DNA of 64,000 nt from an uncultured Bacteroidota bacterium (GTDB taxonomy: Bacteria; Bacteroidota; Bacteroidia; Flavobacteriales; Flavobacteriaceae): NCBI GenBank assembly GCA_902604715.1, contig CACLAD010000003.1:1-64000 (forward strand), given 5' to 3'. The notes under the pieces were generated by a model that searched no databases, was not told the DNA's origin, and was given only the letters and a program-made list of their open reading frames with translations. Of this stretch, positions 54,622 through 63,630 are shown in pieces. The stretch's first letter is position 1. The number at the start of each line of letters is the position of its first letter. The position numbers and the translations under genes are program-made.

Positions 54622-55689
54622 ATGAATCATAATATCAAACCTGGGGTAGCCACAGGTGATCAGGTTCAAGAAATACTAAAACTTGCTAAAGAAAAAAAAT
54701 TTGCTCTTCCTGCTGTTAATGTCATAGGGTCAAGCAGTATCAATGGAGTTTTAGAAACAGCTAAAAAATTAAATTCACCTGTAATTATTCAATTTTCAAA
54801 CGGAGGTGCAGGCTTTAATGCTGGCAAAGGACTTGGTAACGATAATCAACATGCTGCTATTAGCGGATCAATTGCTGGGGCTCACCACGTACATACAATG
54901 GCAAAAGCATATGGAGTTCCTGTTATTTTACACACAGATCATTGTGCAAAAAACCTTTTACCATGGATTGATGGGTTAATCGATGCCAATGAGAAATATT
55001 ACAAAGAAAAAGGATACTCACTTTTTAGCTCGCACATGATTGATCTTTCAGAAGAGCCTATTGAAGAAAATATTAAAATTTGCAAGGAATATTTATCCAG
55101 AATGTCAAAAATAGGGATGACCTTAGAGATTGAACTGGGAATTACAGGTGGTGAGGAAGATGGAGTTGATAATAGTGGGGTTGATGAATCAAAGCTTTAT
55201 ACTCAACCTGAAGAGGTGGCTTACGCTTATGAGGAATTAATTAAGGTGAGTGATAAATTTATGGTTGCAGCAGCCTTTGGAAATGTGCACGGAGTATACA
55301 AACCAGGAAACGTAAAACTAACCCCAAAAATATTAAAAAATTCCCAAGAATTTATTTCAAAAAAGTTTAATCTACCTCACAATACAATTGATTTTGTATT
55401 CCACGGTGGTTCAGGCTCATCAGTTGAAGAAATCAGAGAAGCGATAGGTTATGGAGTGATTAAAATGAATATTGATACAGATATGCAATATGCGTTTATG
55501 ACTGGTGTTAGAGATTATTTCAATGAAAAAAGTGATTATTTAAAAGCACAAATTGGCAATCCAGAAGGCGATGATGTTCCCAATAAGAAATATTATGACC
55601 CAAGAAAATGGATAAGAGAAGGTGAAAGTTCTTTTGTTCAAAGACTTGTTAAAGCTTTTGAGGATTTAAATAATGTGAATACATTATAA
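54622..55689 (+). CDS. fbaA: Fructose-bisphosphate aldolase, class II
   Basis: The 355-residue zinc aldolase of glycolysis and gluconeogenesis shows the class IIA signature VILHTDHCAKNLLPWIDGLI with zinc-binding His and catalytic Asp (about residues 104-123). Other motifs are MTLEIELGITGGEEDG, FGNVHGVYKPGNVKL, FVFHGGSGSS and KMNIDTDMQYAF. Length is normal. No clear TAnnTTTG promoter is present in the 71-bp gap to the divergent methyltransferase gene. accD follows after 33 bp. Confidence 0.97.
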   Translation: MNHNIKPGVATGDQVQEILKLAKEKKFALPAVNVIGSSSINGVLETAKKLNSPVIIQFSNGGAGFNAGKGLGNDNQHAAISGSIAGAHHVHTMAKAYGVPVILHTDHCAKNLLPWIDGLIDANEKYYKEKGYSLFSSHMIDLSEEPIEENIKICKEYLSRMSKIGMTLEIELGITGGEEDGVDNSGVDESKLYTQPEEVAYAYEELIKVSDKFMVAAAFGNVHGVYKPGNVKLTPKILKNSQEFISKKFNLPHNTIDFVFHGGSGSSVEEIREAIGYGVIKMNIDTDMQYAFMTGVRDYFNEKSDYLKAQIGNPEGDDVPNKKYYDPRKWIREGESSFVQRLVKAFEDLNNVNTL

Positions 55690-55694
55690 ATATT

Positions 55695-55702
55695 TAGATT
55701 TG
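55695..55702 (+). promoter_or_regulatory. -7 promoter element for accD
   Basis: TAGATTTG matches TAnnTTTG, 20 nt before the accD ATG and just after the fbaA stop. Confidence 0.45.
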
Positions 55703-55722
55703 TTAATCATTAAATATGATTT

Positions 55723-56577
55723 ATGGCTTGGTTTAAAAGACAAAGCAAAGGAATTCAAACTCCAACAGAAGAGAAAAAGGATATACCAAAGGGACTTTGG
55801 TATAAGTCTCCAACAGGAAAAATAGTTGATACCGAAGAACTTCAAGATAATTTCTATGTAAGTCCCGAAGATGATTATCATGTAAGAATAGGTAGCAGGG
55901 AATATTTTTCAATAATATTTGATGATAAGTTTAAAGAATTAGATAAAAATCTAACTTCGAAAGATCCCTTAAAGTTTGAAGATAACAAGAAATATACTGA
56001 TAGATTAAAAGCAGCAAAAGAAAAAACAAATTTAAATGATGCAATTAGAACAGCTGTTGGTAAATCAATGGGTAATGACATTGTAATCGCATGTATGGAT
56101 TTTAGTTTTATTGGTGGTTCAATGGGTAGTGTTGTTGGAGAAAAAATTGCTCGGGCCATAGATTATTCACTCAAAAAGAAAATTCCATTGGTAATTATTT
56201 CAAAATCAGGTGGTGCTAGGATGATGGAAGCTGCAATATCACTCATGCAACTTGCTAAAACATCAGCAAAATTAGCGCAGCTTGCAGATGCAAAAGTTCC
56301 ATACATTTCTTTATGCACTGATCCAACAACAGGCGGAACTACAGCTTCGTTTGCCATGCTTGGGGATATTAACATCAGTGAACCAGGTGCATTAATTGGA
56401 TTTGCAGGACCCAGAGTGGTAAAAGATACAACCGGTAAAGACTTGCCAAAAGGATTTCAAACAGCAGAATTTGTATTAGATCACGGTTTTCTTGATTTCA
56501 TAACACATAGAAGAGATCTAAAGAATAAAATTAATCTTTATTTAGATTTAATACTTAATAATCCTATCAGAGAATAA
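55723..56577 (+). CDS. accD: Acetyl-CoA carboxylase carboxyltransferase subunit beta, zinc finger cysteines lost
   Basis: The 284-residue subunit transfers the carboxyl group from biotin to acetyl-CoA, starting fatty acid synthesis. The core is complete: [19 protein letters not shown] (about residues 127-145), [34 protein letters not shown] and IGFAGPRVV. The N-terminal zinc ribbon region reads [20 protein letters not shown] and then [13 protein letters not shown]. No cysteine is in that region, where AccD normally has four. The partner accA and the carrier subunit are not in the window; BirA, which biotinylates the carrier, is. Confidence 0.97.
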   Translation: MAWFKRQSKGIQTPTEEKKDIPKGLWYKSPTGKIVDTEELQDNFYVSPEDDYHVRIGSREYFSIIFDDKFKELDKNLTSKDPLKFEDNKKYTDRLKAAKEKTNLNDAIRTAVGKSMGNDIVIACMDFSFIGGSMGSVVGEKIARAIDYSLKKKIPLVIISKSGGARMMEAAISLMQLAKTSAKLAQLADAKVPYISLCTDPTTGGTTASFAMLGDINISEPGALIGFAGPRVVKDTTGKDLPKGFQTAEFVLDHGFLDFITHRRDLKNKINLYLDLILNNPIRE

Positions 56578-56609
56578 ATTATTTTTTCTTCGTATATCCT
56601 ATTTTTTAC

Positions 56610-56617
56610 TATATTTG
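56610..56617 (+). promoter_or_regulatory. -7 promoter element for rpsO
   Basis: TATATTTG matches TAnnTTTG exactly and is followed by GCGCCGC, a GC-rich start region. The leader to the ATG would be about 43 nt. Confidence 0.55.
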
Positions 56618-56621
56618 CGCC

Positions 56622-56633
56622 GCTGATATCAGC
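56622..56633 (+). promoter_or_regulatory. Palindrome in the rpsO leader
   Basis: GCTGATATCAGC is a perfect 12-bp palindrome directly downstream of the rpsO -7 box. It would lie at the 5' end of the transcript as a 4-bp stem with an ATAT loop. It may be an S15 autoregulatory site or a protein operator. Confidence 0.35.
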
Positions 56634-56663
56634 ATACATAATAATCATTTAAATAATATTGGA

Positions 56664-56933
56664 ATGTATTTAACAAAGAAAAACAAAGAAGATTTATTCA
56701 AAAAGCACGGAAAAGATGCTAAAGATACAGGAAGTGCTGAAGGTCAGATTGCCCTTTTTACACACAGAATAAATCATTTAACAGAGCATCTTAAAAGAAA
56801 TAAGAAAGATTATAACACGGAAAGAGCGTTAGTAAAGCTTGTAGGAAAAAGAAGAGCACTATTAAACTATCTTACTAAAAAAGATGTTTTAAGATATCGT
56901 GCAATTGTAAAAGAGTTAGGATTAAGAAAGTAA
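56664..56933 (+). CDS. rpsO: 30S ribosomal protein S15
   Basis: The 89-residue protein is normal S15. Motifs are DTGSAEGQIALFTHRINHLTEHLKRNKKDYNTERALVKLVGKRRALLNYL (about residues 21-70) and VLRYRAIVKELGLR at the end. It binds 16S rRNA helices h20 to h22 early in 30S assembly and usually regulates its own translation through its leader. The order rpsO-pnp is conserved widely. Its start is ATG 56664 after a 43-nt leader with a palindrome. Confidence 0.97.
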   Translation: MYLTKKNKEDLFKKHGKDAKDTGSAEGQIALFTHRINHLTEHLKRNKKDYNTERALVKLVGKRRALLNYLTKKDVLRYRAIVKELGLRK

Positions 56934-57014
56934 CTCATTTCTATATTTTGTTTATAGTTATTCATTGGTAAAAACCACTTCAACACACAATTTTAATTTA
57001 ACCAAAAAATAATT

Positions 57015-59201
57015 ATGATACCTAAAACGTATAAAGAAGTAATTGATTTAGGAGATGGAAGATCCATTTCAATCGAAACAGGAAAATTAGCGAAACAAGC
57101 ACACGGATCAGTGGTGGTTCAGATGGGAAAATGTATGCTTTTGTGTACAGTTGTTTCAAATTATAAAAGCGCAAATGTTGATTTTTTACCTCTGACCGTT
57201 GATTACAGAGAAAAATTTGCAGCAGCAGGAAAGTATCCAGGTGGATTCTTCAAAAGAGAGGCAAGACCTAGTAGTGATGAAATTTTAACAATGAGACTTG
57301 TCGATAGAGTATTAAGACCTCTTTTCCCGAAGGATTACCACAATGAAACTCAGGTAATGATCCAATTAATGTCACATGACGAGGAGGTTATGCCAGACGC
57401 ATTAGCAGGTTTAGCCGCTTCTGCTGCTATTCAATTAAGTGATTTTCCTTTTGAATGTGCAATATCTGAGGCCAGAGCTGCAAGAATAAATGGTGAATTC
57501 GTCATCAATCCAAGTAGAGTTCAGTTAGAAGAAGCTGATATCGACATCATGGTTGGTGCTTCTAAAGATTCTGTAATGATGGTTGAAGGTGAAATGGAGG
57601 AATGTTCCGAAGAAGAAATGGTTGAAGCTATTAAGTTTGCTCATGAGTTTATCAAAAAACAATGTGAGGCTCAAGAAAAATTAGCAAAAGCATTTGGAAA
57701 AAAAGAAATACGTGAATATGATTTAGCTGATGAAGATGAAGAGCTTATGAAAAAAGTAAATGATTTTACTTATAAAAAATGTTATGATGTTGCTAAAAAA
57801 GGTCTTTCAAAAGTTGAAAGAGGTGAAGCTTTTGGAGCAATAAAGGACGAATTGATGGAATCTTTCACAGAAGAAGAATTAGAAGAACAAGAAGATTTAA
57901 TAAATAAGTATTTCTATAAATCTGAAAAAGAAGCTATCAGAGATTTAACTTTGGAAAAGGGAATAAGATTAGATGGAAGAAAAACAACGGATATCAGACC
58001 TATTTGGTGTGAGGTTGATTACTTACCATCCACCCACGGTTCTTCTTTATTTACAAGAGGTGAAACCCAGGCTCTTGCAACAGTTACTTTAGGTACCTCA
58101 AGAGAAGCAAATCAGATAGACTCACCTACTTTTGAAGGTGAAGAAAGATTCTATTTACATTACAACTTCCCTCCTTTCTCAACAGGTGAGGCAAGACCAC
58201 TAAGGGGTACCTCAAGAAGAGAGATAGGACATGGTAATTTGGCTCAAAGAGCACTAAAAAGAATGGTGCCTGCTGATTGTCCATACACAGTAAGAGTTGT
58301 CAGTGAAGTGTTAGAAAGTAATGGTTCATCTTCAATGGCAACGGTTTGCTCTGGTACAATGGCTCTGATGGATGCGGGTGTACAACTTAAAAAGCCTGTT
58401 TCTGGAATTGCGATGGGATTAATTTCTGACGGAAAAAAACATGCAGTATTAAGTGATATTTTAGGTGACGAAGACCATTTAGGTGATATGGATTTTAAGG
58501 TTACGGGGACAGCTGATGGAATTACCGCTTGTCAGATGGATATAAAAATCAAAGGTCTATCCTATGACATACTAATTGAAGCTTTAAATCAGGCAAAAGA
58601 TGGACGACTACACATCTTGTCAAAATTAACAGATACAATTAGTACACCGAACGCAGATGTTAAAGCACATGCTCCAAAAATGATTACAAGAACAATTCCT
58701 GGTGATTACATTGGCACATTAATAGGCCCTGGTGGTAAAAATATTCAAGAATTACAAAAAACAAGTGGTTGTAGTTTAGTGATTAATGAAGATCCTGATA
58801 CAGAGGAAGGAATTGTTGAAATTCTAGGTACTGATCAAGAAGGAATCGACATGGTATTATCACATATTGAGTCTATGCTATTCAAACCAGAGGTTGGAAG
58901 TGTTTACGAGGTTAAGGTTATTAAACTTCTTGATTTTGGAGCTGTAGTTGAATATTGTGAAGCACCTGGAAATGAGGTTTTACTACACATTAGTGAACTT
59001 GCTTGGGAAAAGACAGAAAATGTAACAGATGTTGTTAATCTAGGCGATACACTAGATGTAAAATATTTTGGAGTTGATCCTAGAACAAGAAAAGATAAAG
59101 TTTCAAGAAAAGCATTATTACCCAAGCCTGAGGGTTATGTTGATAAACCAAGGAAAACTTTTAACAGAAACAATAACAGAAAAGGATTTAATAAAAAATA
59201 A
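57015..59201 (+). CDS. pnp: Polyribonucleotide nucleotidyltransferase
   Basis: The 728-residue exoribonuclease degrades RNA 3' to 5' with phosphate. It has two RNase PH domains (about residues 1-140 and 320-550), with [11 protein letters not shown]-type core motifs and [26 protein letters not shown] domain ([24 protein letters not shown]) and an S1 domain ([18 protein letters not shown]) follow, then a basic Asn/Arg/Lys tail ([14 protein letters not shown]). Length is normal. It follows rpsO by 81 bp; a TATATTTT in that gap is only a near-match to a -7 box. Confidence 0.98.
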   Translation: MIPKTYKEVIDLGDGRSISIETGKLAKQAHGSVVVQMGKCMLLCTVVSNYKSANVDFLPLTVDYREKFAAAGKYPGGFFKREARPSSDEILTMRLVDRVLRPLFPKDYHNETQVMIQLMSHDEEVMPDALAGLAASAAIQLSDFPFECAISEARAARINGEFVINPSRVQLEEADIDIMVGASKDSVMMVEGEMEECSEEEMVEAIKFAHEFIKKQCEAQEKLAKAFGKKEIREYDLADEDEELMKKVNDFTYKKCYDVAKKGLSKVERGEAFGAIKDELMESFTEEELEEQEDLINKYFYKSEKEAIRDLTLEKGIRLDGRKTTDIRPIWCEVDYLPSTHGSSLFTRGETQALATVTLGTSREANQIDSPTFEGEERFYLHYNFPPFSTGEARPLRGTSRREIGHGNLAQRALKRMVPADCPYTVRVVSEVLESNGSSSMATVCSGTMALMDAGVQLKKPVSGIAMGLISDGKKHAVLSDILGDEDHLGDMDFKVTGTADGITACQMDIKIKGLSYDILIEALNQAKDGRLHILSKLTDTISTPNADVKAHAPKMITRTIPGDYIGTLIGPGGKNIQELQKTSGCSLVINEDPDTEEGIVEILGTDQEGIDMVLSHIESMLFKPEVGSVYEVKVIKLLDFGAVVEYCEAPGNEVLLHISELAWEKTENVTDVVNLGDTLDVKYFGVDPRTRKDKVSRKALLPKPEGYVDKPRKTFNRNNNRKGFNKK

Positions 59202-59239
59202 ATAATATTTTTGTAAAGTTTTATTTACTAAAATATCTT

Positions 59240-59271
59240 CTATATAATTCATAATCTATATAATTCATAAT
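59240..59271. repeat. Tandem 16-bp duplication at the rpoD start
   Basis: CTATATAATTCATAAT occurs twice in perfect tandem (59240-59255 and 59256-59271). The second copy supplies the AT of the rpoD start codon. In the first copy the matching place reads ATC, so only the second gives ATG. Confidence 0.9.
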
Positions 59272-60133
59272 GAGACAGTTAAAGATTACAAAGCAGGTAA
59301 CGAACAGAGAAACGGCATCACTTGATAAGTATTTACAAGAAATTGGTAAAGTTGATCTGATCACTGCCGAAGAGGAAGTTGAATTAGCTCAAAGAGTAAA
59401 ACAAGGTGATCAATTAGCCTTAGAAAAGCTTACAAAAGCAAATTTACGTTTCGTTGTATCTGTAGCAAAGCAATATCAAAACCAAGGACTAACACTTCCT
59501 GATTTAATCAATGAAGGTAATCTTGGTCTGATTAAAGCTGCACAAAGATTTGATGAAACCAGAGGATTTAAGTTTATTTCATACGCCGTTTGGTGGATTA
59601 GACAGTCTATTTTACAGGCTTTAGCAGAACAATCTAGAATTGTAAGACTTCCTCTAAATAAGATTGGCTCAATTAATAAAATAAATAAAACCTATGCTTT
59701 CTTAGAGCAGTCTCACGAGAGACCCCCAAGTGCTGAGGAAATTGCAAATGAACTAGATATGACCATCAACGATGTCAAAGAATCTATGAAAAACTCAGGC
59801 CGTCATGTTTCTATGGACGCTCCACTTGTTGAAGGGGAAGATTCAAATTTATATGATGTATTAAGAAGTGGGGAATCACCAAATCCTGACAAAGAACTAA
59901 TACATGAATCACTCAGAACTGAGATTGAAAGAGCTCTTGAGACACTGACTCCAAGGGAAGCAGATGTTATCAAACTTTATTTTGGTCTAGGTAATCATCA
60001 TCCAATGACTTTAGAGGAAATTGGTGAAACTTTTGATCTTACAAGAGAAAGGGTCAGACAAATAAAAGAAAAGGCCATAAGAAGGCTAAAACACACATCA
60101 AGAAGTAAGATTTTAAAAACTTATTTAGGTTAA
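59270..60133 (+). CDS. rpoD: RNA polymerase primary sigma factor RpoD/SigA (short type)
   Basis: The 287-residue sigma-70 has regions 1.2 to 4.2 but lacks region 1.1, as usual for Bacteroidota. Visible are region 1.2 ([24 protein letters not shown]), regions 2.1 to 2.4 ([36 protein letters not shown] and [15 protein letters not shown]), region 3 and the helix-turn-helix of region 4.2 ([28 protein letters not shown]). It would recognise the TTG/TAnnTTTG promoters in this window. Its start lies in a tandem repeat. Confidence 0.97.
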   Translation: MRQLKITKQVTNRETASLDKYLQEIGKVDLITAEEEVELAQRVKQGDQLALEKLTKANLRFVVSVAKQYQNQGLTLPDLINEGNLGLIKAAQRFDETRGFKFISYAVWWIRQSILQALAEQSRIVRLPLNKIGSINKINKTYAFLEQSHERPPSAEEIANELDMTINDVKESMKNSGRHVSMDAPLVEGEDSNLYDVLRSGESPNPDKELIHESLRTEIERALETLTPREADVIKLYFGLGNHHPMTLEEIGETFDLTRERVRQIKEKAIRRLKHTSRSKILKTYLG

Positions 60134-60176
60134 AAAATGACTTCATTATTGATTACCTTTAATATAAATTCTTTAA

Positions 60177-60833
60177 ATGGGTAATCAATTAATCGCTCCA
60201 TCAATACTTTCAGCAGATTTTTCAAATCTTAAGTCAGATATTCATATGGTTAACGAAAGTGAAGCTGATTGGTTTCATATTGACATTATGGATGGAGTAT
60301 TTGTACCAAATATATCTTTTGGGATGCCTGTGTTAAAGTCAATTAACGAATATGCTACTAAAACACTAGATGTTCATTTAATGATAGTAAACCCAGAAAA
60401 ATATATTAAAAAATTTGCAGAGCTTGGAAGTAATATCTTAACAATTCATTACGAAGTTTCAAAAGATACCCTTCAAGACTCTATTAAGGAAATTAAAAAA
60501 AATGGAATGAAGGCTGGTGTAGCAATAAATCCAGATACAGATACAAATGTATTGGAAAATCACATCAATAATATTGATTTGGTATGCGTAATGGGTGTTT
60601 TTCCAGGCTTTAGTGGGCAAAAGTTTATTGAGGCAACCTATGATAGATGTAAGCAGGTAAAAGAAATTATTACAAAACGAAATGCGAAAACACTAATTGA
60701 AATAGATGGTGGTGTAACTATTCATAATGCAAAAAAACTACTAGATAATGGAGCTGATGTATTAGTTTCTGGAAGTCATGTATTTAAGGCTGAAAATCCA
60801 AAAAAAATTATTTCAAAATTAAAGCATATCTAA
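60177..60833 (+). CDS. rpe: Ribulose-phosphate 3-epimerase
   Basis: The 218-residue TIM-barrel enzyme interconverts ribulose-5-P and xylulose-5-P in the pentose phosphate pathway. The signature motifs are IAPSILSADFSNL (N-terminal), WFHIDIMDGVFVPNISFG (about residues 36-53), DVHLMIVNPEKYI, VMGVFPGFSGQKFI and LIEIDGGV with VSGSHVF near the C-terminus. Length is normal. It lies 44 bp after rpoD on the same strand. The gap contains TACCTTTA, a weak -7 match. Confidence 0.97.
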   Translation: MGNQLIAPSILSADFSNLKSDIHMVNESEADWFHIDIMDGVFVPNISFGMPVLKSINEYATKTLDVHLMIVNPEKYIKKFAELGSNILTIHYEVSKDTLQDSIKEIKKNGMKAGVAINPDTDTNVLENHINNIDLVCVMGVFPGFSGQKFIEATYDRCKQVKEIITKRNAKTLIEIDGGVTIHNAKKLLDNGADVLVSGSHVFKAENPKKIISKLKHI

Positions 60834-60894
60834 CATTTATTTAAATAAGATTTAATATAAAAATAATAGACATCTTATTTAGATTACTGATTAA

Positions 60895-60929
60895 AATATC
60901 CGACATTTAATCGATAATATCCGACATTT
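60895..60929. repeat. Two 14-bp direct repeats, 21 bp apart, upstream of the putative sensor gene
   Basis: AATATCCGACATTT occurs exactly at 60895-60908 and 60916-60929. The 21-bp period is two turns of DNA. The downstream copy covers the place where a -33 element would lie for the -7 box at 60943-60950, as in activator-bound promoters. Confidence 0.85.
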
Positions 60930-60942
60930 TATTTTTTTTATA

Positions 60943-60950
60943 TATATTTG
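60943..60950 (+). promoter_or_regulatory. -7 promoter element for the putative sensor gene
   Basis: TATATTTG matches TAnnTTTG, 22 nt before ATG 60973. No -33 TTG is present; the direct repeats occupy that place. Confidence 0.55.
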
Positions 60951-60972
60951 AAGCCTGTAAAATTACCTAATC

Positions 60973-62442
60973 ATGTTAATCAGGTTAATAATATTATTAA
61001 TCATTTTTAATTCTAAATTAGTTTTTTCATTAAACAATAATGAAATAAACGGAAAATTTATTTATGATGTTGACATCGAAAAAAATGAATTATACGTATT
61101 TGATAATGAAATTTCATTAACAACTTATGATTTGAGTAACGATAGAGTAAAATCTAAGTACAAATTTGATGCATTTGTACCTGATTTTAATAATGCAACC
61201 TGGAATGGTTTTTATACAGGTGATTTCTCTTTATCAAAATCAGTTATGAATGGATTTATGGATAATCTGGTACTCAAGAAATCAGAAAATGAAAAATTCT
61301 ATATTTTTCATGATGGAGGAGGTCTTGTAATGAGCTTAAGTAATGGTAGACTCAAAAGATTGGATAACAGTTTTCCATTTATGAACAAGTTTTTGGGAGA
61401 TTTTATCCTTCATGATAAAAAAGTCTATCACTTTGGTGGATACGGATTATTTAGGACAAATAATGCCATGCTTAATTTTGATGAAAATAACACCAATCAG
61501 TGGGATGAAATTACTTTTCAAAATGAAATTCCTAATGAATTATCACTTGGCATCTCATCATTTAATTCTCTTTTGACAAAAGATAACTATTTTATTTTCG
61601 GAGGGAACAAATTTAATAATGGAAATAACTACAAAAATGAATCAATTTTGAAATTCAATTTTAAAAACTATTATTGGACAAAACTTGGAAATATTAATTT
61701 AGATCTTTCTAATGAATCCCTTATTCTTGGAAGCGGAAATTGGTTTTATGTTTTTGGAAAAGAGTTTTTCCATTTTATTGATATAGAAAAATCTTCAATT
61801 TACAAGTATAAATACAAACTAGGGTTTTCGCCAACAGACTTGAGTTCATTAGAATCATTTATCTCCTACAACAATACATTTGAAAATATCAACACTTTGG
61901 ACATTTCAGATGTTACACTAAATATTTTCAAAAACCATAACTCAAAATCAGAAACAGTAATTTTATCAAAATATAAGCTTGGTAATATAATTGATCTTGA
62001 TTCCATTTCAGAATTACCTCTTTTGAGATTTGAGCAATCAAGGAATCAGTTTTTTATACCAATGCTTATTGTTTTAATTATAATTATTATAAATCTTCTT
62101 TATGTTGGACTTAATAAAAAAACAGTATCTGAACCAAAAAAATTATTCTCCTTTGAAAATAATGAACTATTCTTCATGAGTATAAAAATTAATTTAGATA
62201 ATAATTCTTTGGAAATTATTAATATGCTGTTTAAAAACAATAGTATTACAAGTAATGAAATTGTTGCAAAACTTGTTGAAAATGGACTGTCTTATGACTA
62301 TGCATCAAAAGTTAAAAATAAAATTATCGAGTCCCTAAATGAAAAGTTTGAATTTATAACTTCATCATCTGAACCATTTATAAAGATTTCTAAAAGTTCT
62401 CAGGACAAAAGGATACAAATCTTAAGCCTAAATAATAAATAA
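60973..62442 (+). CDS. Membrane-spanning protein with kelch-like propeller and cytoplasmic winged-helix-like domain (putative one-component regulator)
   Basis: The 489-residue protein has a signal peptide (about residues 1-19). A periplasmic region of about 340 residues follows, with kelch-like blade motifs (KVYHFGGYGLFRTN, NYFIFGGNKFNNGN, WFYVFGKEFF). One membrane helix (about 360-380) precedes a ~105-residue cytoplasmic domain. That domain contains LDNNSLEIINMLFKNNSITSNEIVAKLVENG, which looks like a helix-turn-helix/winged-helix module, with no kinase or phospho-acceptor motif. A ToxR-like one-component role is inference. It begins a polysaccharide region and has two direct repeats at its promoter, possibly its own site. 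Confidence 0.75.
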   Translation: MLIRLIILLIIFNSKLVFSLNNNEINGKFIYDVDIEKNELYVFDNEISLTTYDLSNDRVKSKYKFDAFVPDFNNATWNGFYTGDFSLSKSVMNGFMDNLVLKKSENEKFYIFHDGGGLVMSLSNGRLKRLDNSFPFMNKFLGDFILHDKKVYHFGGYGLFRTNNAMLNFDENNTNQWDEITFQNEIPNELSLGISSFNSLLTKDNYFIFGGNKFNNGNNYKNESILKFNFKNYYWTKLGNINLDLSNESLILGSGNWFYVFGKEFFHFIDIEKSSIYKYKYKLGFSPTDLSSLESFISYNNTFENINTLDISDVTLNIFKNHNSKSETVILSKYKLGNIIDLDSISELPLLRFEQSRNQFFIPMLIVLIIIIINLLYVGLNKKTVSEPKKLFSFENNELFFMSIKINLDNNSLEIINMLFKNNSITSNEIVAKLVENGLSYDYASKVKNKIIESLNEKFEFITSSSEPFIKISKSSQDKRIQILSLNNK

Positions 62443-62445
62443 GTT

Positions 62446-63543
62446 TTATTTTTTCAGGATTTGTATTTTCTTATATTCAAAAAATAAATACCAAAATAAA
62501 CTGATAACAATATAAATTGTTGTTAGCTCTATAGAATTAAAATTTTGTTCGATTAAAAAAATCACAATACAATTAAACCAATTAATTGCAGTTAAAAAAA
62601 ATGAGGTTCTAAGATGTGACATCCCACTGTCCAGTAAGATGTGGTGCAGGTGATTTCTATCAGCAGCAAAAGGAGATATTTTTTTTGATATTCTAACTAG
62701 CATTACCCTAAGGGTGTCTAAAACAGGAATGGAAATCATTGATATTGCAATCACAGGAATATTTTCAAGCTTTATTGAAAATACATCAACTAAGTTTGAA
62801 GTTGAGGCACTTGTTATGTAAGTAATTAAATATGTTGCAAACCAAAAACCAATAAAGAGTGAACCGGCATCACCTACAAATAGTTTTTTACCTTTATGAA
62901 AGTTATATCTTATAAACATTGAGCTAGATCCAATTATAATAATAGCGACTGAAGTCAAAGTAAAAAATTCGTTTATATGATTAGTAAAAAGCATAGACGA
63001 GAAAAAAGAAATTGAAAAAATTGCTAAATAGCCATCAATTCCATCTGTTAAATTAATAGCATTCATTATCGATAAATAAACAAATGATGTAAAAATAAGG
63101 CCAGGAACAAAGCCAATATTATTTAACCCCAAGAACCCGTTTAAATTTTGAATTATCGGTAACGTCGAATTTGCATATAATAACATTAAAATCAAAAAAG
63201 TAAGTACTATATATTTATTAAAGGCAGAAATTTCAATAAAGTCATCAAAAAAACCTAGAATTGAGACTAAAATAGCTGTTGCAACAATTGGACTAAAATT
63301 TGAAAATTGAATAAAATCTAAATTATCTAAAATTAAGGCACTGACCATCATAACGGCAGCATAAACTACTCCACCACCCGTAAATACTGACCCTTTGTGT
63401 GCAGCTCTTGAGTTTACAGCCTTTATAAGATTATAACTCTTTGCGAACTGAATATATTTTCTAAAAATAAATCTTGACAGAAATACGGTTGCAACAAGTA
63501 ATCCTAAATAATAAACTAAAAAAAAAGGAAACTCTGAATTCAT
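62446..63543 (-). CDS. Undecaprenyl-phosphate N-acetylaminosugar-1-phosphate transferase (WecA/TagO/MraY family)
   Basis: The 365-residue membrane enzyme has about ten helices. Visible are the conserved cytoplasmic loops AAHKGSVFTGGGVVY, FFDDFIEIS, MNAINLTDGIDG with catalytic aspartates (about residues 160-171), FVGDAGSLFIGFW and RNHLHHILLDSG (His-rich loop). It attaches a sugar-1-phosphate to undecaprenyl phosphate, starting a polysaccharide or O-antigen unit. WecA is preferred over MraY because of the His-rich loop. It is convergent with the putative sensor gene (3 nt) and divergent from the cpsB-like gene. Confidence 0.92.
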   Translation of the reverse strand: MNSEFPFFLVYYLGLLVATVFLSRFIFRKYIQFAKSYNLIKAVNSRAAHKGSVFTGGGVVYAAVMMVSALILDNLDFIQFSNFSPIVATAILVSILGFFDDFIEISAFNKYIVLTFLILMLLYANSTLPIIQNLNGFLGLNNIGFVPGLIFTSFVYLSIMNAINLTDGIDGYLAIFSISFFSSMLFTNHINEFFTLTSVAIIIIGSSSMFIRYNFHKGKKLFVGDAGSLFIGFWFATYLITYITSASTSNLVDVFSIKLENIPVIAISMISIPVLDTLRVMLVRISKKISPFAADRNHLHHILLDSGMSHLRTSFFLTAINWFNCIVIFLIEQNFNSIELTTIYIVISLFWYLFFEYKKIQILKK

Positions 63544-63547
63544 AATT

Positions 63548-63555
63548 CAAATTTA
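63548..63555 (-). promoter_or_regulatory. -7 promoter element for the wecA-like gene, leaderless type
   Basis: The minus strand reads TAAATTTG, matching TAnnTTTG, and ends 4 nt before the start codon at 63543. Confidence 0.5.
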
Positions 63556-63630
63556 ATAATTTAAATAGTGTATATTATAATGTCCTTTAAATTCTTTAAT
63601 ATTTAAGATAATTATATAATAATTTAAAAT

